Assembly (NCBI GenBank): GCA_958496175.1
Contig: OY292275.1
Coordinates: forward strand, 26,451,001-26,515,000
DNA: 64,000 nucleotides
DNA from: Sisyra terminalis
Lineage: Eukaryota; Arthropoda; Insecta; Neuroptera; Sisyridae
Reading direction: 5' to 3'
In this document: in pieces, positions 58,618 through 64,000 of the stretch
Numbering within the stretch: the stretch's first letter is position 1
How the letters are laid out: the number at the start of each line of letters is the position of its first letter
Position numbers and translations under genes: made by a program
The notes under the pieces: model-generated
Databases searched by the model: none
Seen by the model: the letters and a program-made list of their open reading frames with translations, nothing else
Told to the model about the DNA's origin: nothing

Positions 58618-61600
58618 TGTAAACTATGATTTAAGAATTGTCAATACTACTTTTCTAAAATACTAACTATAAAGCTTTATGCAAATTTAAAAAATAAGCA
58701 TATTTTGAAAAAAAAAAAATTTTCAACCATGAAACCATTTCGGTACTTTAAAAATATTGTTTTTAATTTTATATTACTTCTACATAATGTCAGATTTTTA
58801 AGGTTTCTTTATGGGGTATTTCATAATGAAAAAAAAAAATAAAATCCACATCCGTGCTTTAAATCAACTGCTCTACTAGTTAATCTGAATATGAACATTG
58901 AACTTTAGCATTGACACTGCAGGGAGGGGCTTTGTAAAATTTTTAAAATTTCAACAATCAAAATAAATGAACATCTTTAAATCTCGTAATCCCATTGGCT
59001 AATAGCCACGTACATTGACGTGTGCGTACTGTGATTATATATTAGTGAATTGCTTGACGCATTTATACTTTATTTGTTCTTAATTAATTAATTTCATTTA
59101 ATTAAAAGCCTTAACGTAATTCGAGTAATAATTCAAAATGTTCTCAATTAATCAAGATGATAATTCTTTCACTCAAGTAAGTGGAACGATTTTAAATTCT
59201 TAAAATCAAAATTCACAATGCCAACAGTATTGGTTTCGATTCAATTGTCAATTGCGATTTAAAAATCACTTTTTCATTTAAACATACTCATTCAAAGTTG
59301 AAATTTTTTAGACCGTTCAAACTTTAAAGTGTTTCTTTTTGGCATTCTTTGTTGAAGTCGGTGGTTAATATGGCGTATGTGTCTCTGTTACGTGCTAGAT
59401 GAAAATATTTTCAATGATTTCCGTTAAATTCTGTAAGTAATGATTTCTGTTAAATAGCCTTAACTTAAACATTGAATAATATTAATGGCAATACACACCA
59501 CTGTCTAACACCACTTTGTATCTTCACATACTCATATTGCCTTTTTTGTTCTTAAAAATGAAAAGATTATAAAAATCAAAAGAATGAAACTAAAACAGAG
59601 ATGTAAAATTTTAATGATTTTTAGTCGCACTTTCCAAATTTTAAAAGGATACGAAAACTAGAAAACGAGAAATATTAAATTTTGCTAATTATGAAGTTAA
59701 TATTTGAGATATGAAATGAAGGATATAAGGAAGTATGGTTTTTCCTTATACCTATATGAAACATATTTAAGTATATTAAAAAAATATTTTTAATATTTTA
59801 CTTGTTACTGGCCCAAAGTATTTATACTTTTTTTAAAGTTATAATTAAATTAACGTCTTTATTAATATAAATTATCCATTTGCTGGAAAACACGATAGGT
59901 ATTTCTTCCATATAACATTATACTGTAATGAAAATATAAATTTACTAATTTAATGCATTAGTTTAATTAATTATTTTTCGAGATATGTTTGCTTTAAACT
60001 GATCATTATTGATTATTATATTCCCGATATTAAATTATTTATCTAATAATGACGCATAATTGCATGTTTGTTAATATAACAGCATATTCACATCAAAGTT
60101 AAACGTGCTCCATCAACGAGGAAACATTGTTTAATATTATAAAGTTGTGCATTGTATAAGTAATTTCGGAAACATTGTTCTGATAACCCAAAGGATATTT
60201 ACGTAAACTCTGTTATATGTATGAAAACTGACAGAACTTTTTTCACATTATAACCTTTTAGTTACAATTGCAATATAATGAAACATATTTCTGTCCTTTT
60301 TCTTGAATGATTAATATTTAATGAAAATCGTATTGTTTTAATGAAAATTGAATTTTATAATTCAATAATTAATGAGATTAAATTCATAGAATCCTCAAAT
60401 AAATCAAGTCTAATCGCTTTAAAAGGCTACAGTAAACGCTTGCAGGATAATGCTTACAAAAGAATAATAAATTAATATTAAAACTGACGTTTTACTTTTA
60501 AATTAAAGATATAGTTAAACACAAGTTGAACCGTATTTCAATTGCATTTCCAGAAAACATTTCTATCTCTAGTGTAAATTCCTTTGAGCAATAAAATACC
60601 TGACATTTTGCAGAGATTATTTTAAGCTCCATCAATCGATCGATATACTATTTCCTCTTACAGCTATCATAAATAAACCAATCATTTCAAACTTTTATGA
60701 TTGCCCTTTTTTACTCCATCTGCTTTACTTTAATTCTTTTTCCATTCCATTGCACTTGGCATATCTCTATTATTTTATGTTTAAATTTTTATTAAAAGGA
60801 TATTCGATTACGAAATATATAATTAATACTTATCTTTATATTATAAAACTAAAATAATACGCTGAGTTTTAAAATGTGATGTAAAATATATTTTCTTCGA
60901 TTTTTATTATGGTAACAAAAAAGACATCCACTTGAAAACATTACCATGTATTTTTGAATTATATGATTTAGAGTACACAAAAACGTTTATACGAATAGCT
61001 CGAGGTTAGTGATATGCGGTTCTTCAAACCAAATTTATTAAATTCAAGCTTCTATGTTCACAGGTATGTACATATGTTATTCAGATATTTGAATAGAAGG
61101 TAGACAAAGACTAATATTTGAACTTTAATAAAGTCCTTTGTAAATTCAGAAGACACAAAAGATGAAATCATTTACAGAATCATTTGATTCAATTGAAGAC
61201 TATCGATATGTCCCAATTTTATAATTTTACTACTTTGTGAGGTATTCTCTTCTATAACAAACTTTACAAGTATTTAAGTATTTTATGTTAATCGAAACCT
61301 TTATACAGGTGTTCAAATAGTTAGCCTGGATCCGTTACTCTTAGAATTCTAATATTACAATAGTTCTAACGGAAATTGCTTTTCTATTAATGTCGATATA
61401 ACTATGTACTATTCTAACATTTCTGTAAGTTTAACGATAAGTTACAAGAGAATGTAATATTCCAAACTGAATATATATTGACTACATAATAGTTTCTAAG
61501 CTTCTCCAATAATTATTATAAGCAAAATCATGAAACATAGAATCAAATAATGTACAAGAAGTAAATATTATATTAGTTTCAGTATCGCAGTAATAGAAAT

Positions 61601-63624
61601 GCATTGTAGCAAAAAATAAACCTCTTGAAATTTATAATATTTTATTAAAATATTTTCTGTACGGTTTCATTTATTTTATTTTTCCCAGTTTTGATACTAT
61701 TTTGCCACTTTTACCTAATTAATTAATTTTAATATGATTAAAAAAAAACATTATTCAGATCTATCAAAATACCTGGAAAGTTTTTATTGTGGTTCCCTTT
61801 TCAGAGCAAAAAGAAAAACGTAATGACCCTGGTTTTTTTTCTCTCTACTTTTCATTAAGGACGCAATGTTTAGAGTTCATTTCTATATGACTCTTCTCGA
61901 GACTTGTATGAAATTTAATTTTCATTATTTCCCTTAGGAGTCATGTGACAAATGATAAATAACTAGACCAAAACAAATATTCTCTGAACAAAAATATTTT
62001 TTGACTAATACCTACCTATCAACATCGTAAAATTACCTAGACTTATTCTCTAAAATTGGCTTTATTCAGCTTTGTGATAATTTTTTAACAAGCTTTCTTA
62101 GGGTTTTGAAGTTTTTTCAAAGGTGTAGGTACTATTTATTATAATAACTACTTGTATCATACTTCCTATTATGTAAAAGATTATTACATAGAATAAAAAT
62201 ATCGAATAAATTCATGTTTTGATTAAGTTTGAAACATTTTGACAATGAAACATATTTTGAGATATCTAAAGTATGAAGTAATATATCGGTTTTTACTTAA
62301 TGAATTAATAAGTTTATAAGAAAATACGGCAACATTGTCGTCAGTTGAGATTAACCGTCTTGAATATAATACAAGCTGTGTTAGTACATTTGATTACATA
62401 AAAACGAAACGCATAATTTATCTTTGTCATTCTCATGAATACACAATACAAAGCGGAAAAAGAAATATGTCAAATAATGAAATATGTGAAATATGTCAAA
62501 TAATTTATTTTATAAATGTTGAGTATGTCGCGCATGCTCATTCACATCATGTGAAAGAGACATACTAAAGTCGACAGCGTTATCACGTTTTGATTATTTT
62601 ATATAATGTTGAATTATTAAATTAGTTTTTATTTTTTAGTTATAATTATTTTCAAAACATACTAACTAAATGTTAAATTGATGATTTCATCATATTAAAA
62701 AATTCTACATTCATAACTTATGAGCATCAAATTACTAATATTTTGATTTGTTTGAAACTATGACATATTTAGTCCCCAAAGTAAAGTAAACATTTTCTAT
62801 GTTTTTTGATGAAATTTTCGTTTTTCTCTTATATTATATACACTTTTTCAAATATCGACCAATTTATTCGCCTTATGGAACGCTATACGACATAATTATT
62901 CACGAATTTTTCTTTTTATGAACCTTTGTCTCCGATTGTATCTCTTAACATCCTTTATATATATCTTATTATTCTAAAGAAAGTTACATTAGTTACAAAT
63001 AGTAAAAACAGCATAATTTTTAGGAACTGTGTAAACTAATGAATCATTTCTTCTCTGTTTTAATACATGGTCACCTAATTCAATGAAGTAAAAGCTTTAT
63101 GGTTTATCTATGTCCAAATCCATGCAGGTTTATATTTTCATTTTTAATGAATCTTCTTATTATGATCTTGAAATTTTCTTCCCAAAACAAGCTGTATTCT
63201 TATTTTTTGTTGTCTTATGCATACTACTGTTGATTTTCTTTATATTTTGCCATAATACCAACAGTTTGAAAACTATTTTAAGCAAATATAAAGTTAAGAT
63301 TTAATAAAACTAAAACAATTAATTTCAATATTGTTTGTCAAAAGTTTTGATCGCAGACAATTTTTCTCCATGCATCATAAATCAATGATTTTTTTCAGTA
63401 ATTTAAATTATACCACCGTAAAAATATTCTTTAGGGGAGAAAATTTCTCCCCTATAAGTACGGTAAGGGGTAACAAAATGAAATAACATGTGGGCTGATC
63501 AACAATCGAAATTTACAAATTAATAGAAATTCCAAATCAAAGAGGCGTTAAACACGAAACATTGAAAGATTTAAAAAGTGATTAAATTTTGCATTTTAAA
63601 ATTGTTTTAGTTAGAAATAGAAAC
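58618..63624. other. intergenic, AT-rich; candidate promoter/first exon near 59 kb
   Basis: No gene firmly supported. 58990-59035 holds CCCATTGGCTAAT and TGACGTGTGCG, then TATATATTAG, followed at 59138 by an ATG with 13 codons that ends at a good splice-donor sequence (CAA|GTAAGT, 59177). 62522-62580 holds the motif block shared with 16322-16370. 63433-63455 is a hairpin, GGGGAGAAAATTTCTCCCC. Confidence 0.35.
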
Positions 63625-63637
63625 TGTTAATGACATT

Positions 63638-64000
63638 TTGTCGGGGTCCTTCAAAGGATCAAAATACCAGTACATTTGTGGATATTTTGTTGCATACAAA
63701 CAGGATGATGATATAAACTATCCTATGGAGTTCCTTAATATACTTAATCCACCTGATCTTCCTTCTTATACATTTATGAAACTGAGTTCTTCAGTAATGT
63801 GCTACTGCAAAATCTCAAGCCACCTCTGTTATACAATGAAACCAGTAACGAAAGCTATGTATAAAAACTTGGTCGATGCAATTATGTTACTGGCTGTGTT
63901 CAAACTGAATCAGTGTTTGTACTACAAATACAACTTATATTATTAGAGTATCCACTCGAGTTCAAAGGACTGCAGTTTCTCCTTAAGTTATGTTTCACCA
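63638..64000 (+). pseudogene. second Helitron helicase relic, cut by the window end
   Basis: One frame reads INYPMEFLNILNPPDLPSY, which matches VHFPTEFLNSLNPSGLPPH of the helicase at 10401-11757, then degraded sequence equivalent to the LRN...KLCNGTRL block (HLCYTMKPV). After a stop and frameshift near 63945 another frame gives YPLEFKGLQFLLK, equivalent to LPFQFKRLQFPVK. Gene order and spacing agree with the Helitron protein. It is an older and more decayed copy, on the opposite strand to the first. The rest lies beyond the window. Confidence 0.8.

Noticed and set aside
1..64000. CRISPR array, prokaryotic operon, defence island, rRNA or snRNA
   Set aside because: No spaced direct repeats, no ribosome-binding-site-led gene clusters and no conserved RNA cores were seen; the sequence is eukaryotic intergenic DNA.

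Overview
The window is about 64 kb of very AT-rich eukaryotic DNA with no host gene that I can support. The recognisable content is transposable elements of kinds common in insect genomes: jockey-clade LINEs with a PRE_C2HC/zinc-knuckle Gag, a Helitron with a PIF1-type helicase, a mariner, hAT-type MITEs and a solo LTR. An insect is the best inference. The order cannot be fixed from the sequence.

Layout. 715-1692: two copies of a TA-flanked MITE, head to head, forming an almost perfect palindrome of about 0.95 kb. 5577-12858: a decayed Helitron on the minus strand, with recognisable 3' (CTAG plus hairpin) and 5' (TC) ends. Nested in it are a full-length jockey element (5691-10243, minus) and a 285-bp foldback element (12399-12683). 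20.3-21.3 kb: a Penelope-like tail motif, (TA)n arrays separating three copies of a 58-bp unit, and an internally deleted mariner. 26-37 kb: several old jockey relics at different stages of decay, one of them split by a 242-bp hAT-type MITE. 39038-42896: a second jockey copy (plus strand), 5'-truncated, with an 11-bp target-site duplication and an intact ORF2. It interrupts an old reading frame on the opposite strand. 44202-44649: a solo LTR. 48.74-49.08 kb: a GC-richer island with a small ORF. 58400-58609: a hAT-type MITE with a perfect 8-bp target-site duplication. 63.64 kb to the end: a second, decayed Helitron helicase fragment running off the window.

The two young jockey copies are the only apparently functional coding sequence. 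ORF1 (Gag) should bind the RNA. ORF2 (APE-type endonuclease plus reverse transcriptase) should nick the target and prime cDNA synthesis. ORF1 stops one base before the ORF2 ATG. The two copies look identical over their shared 3.8 kb, lie in inverted orientation 29 kb apart, and have intact catalytic motifs in ORF2, so the family was active recently. Most of the remaining sequence is AT-rich DNA in which I see no gene. No prokaryotic-type system, CRISPR array, rRNA or convincing tRNA is present.
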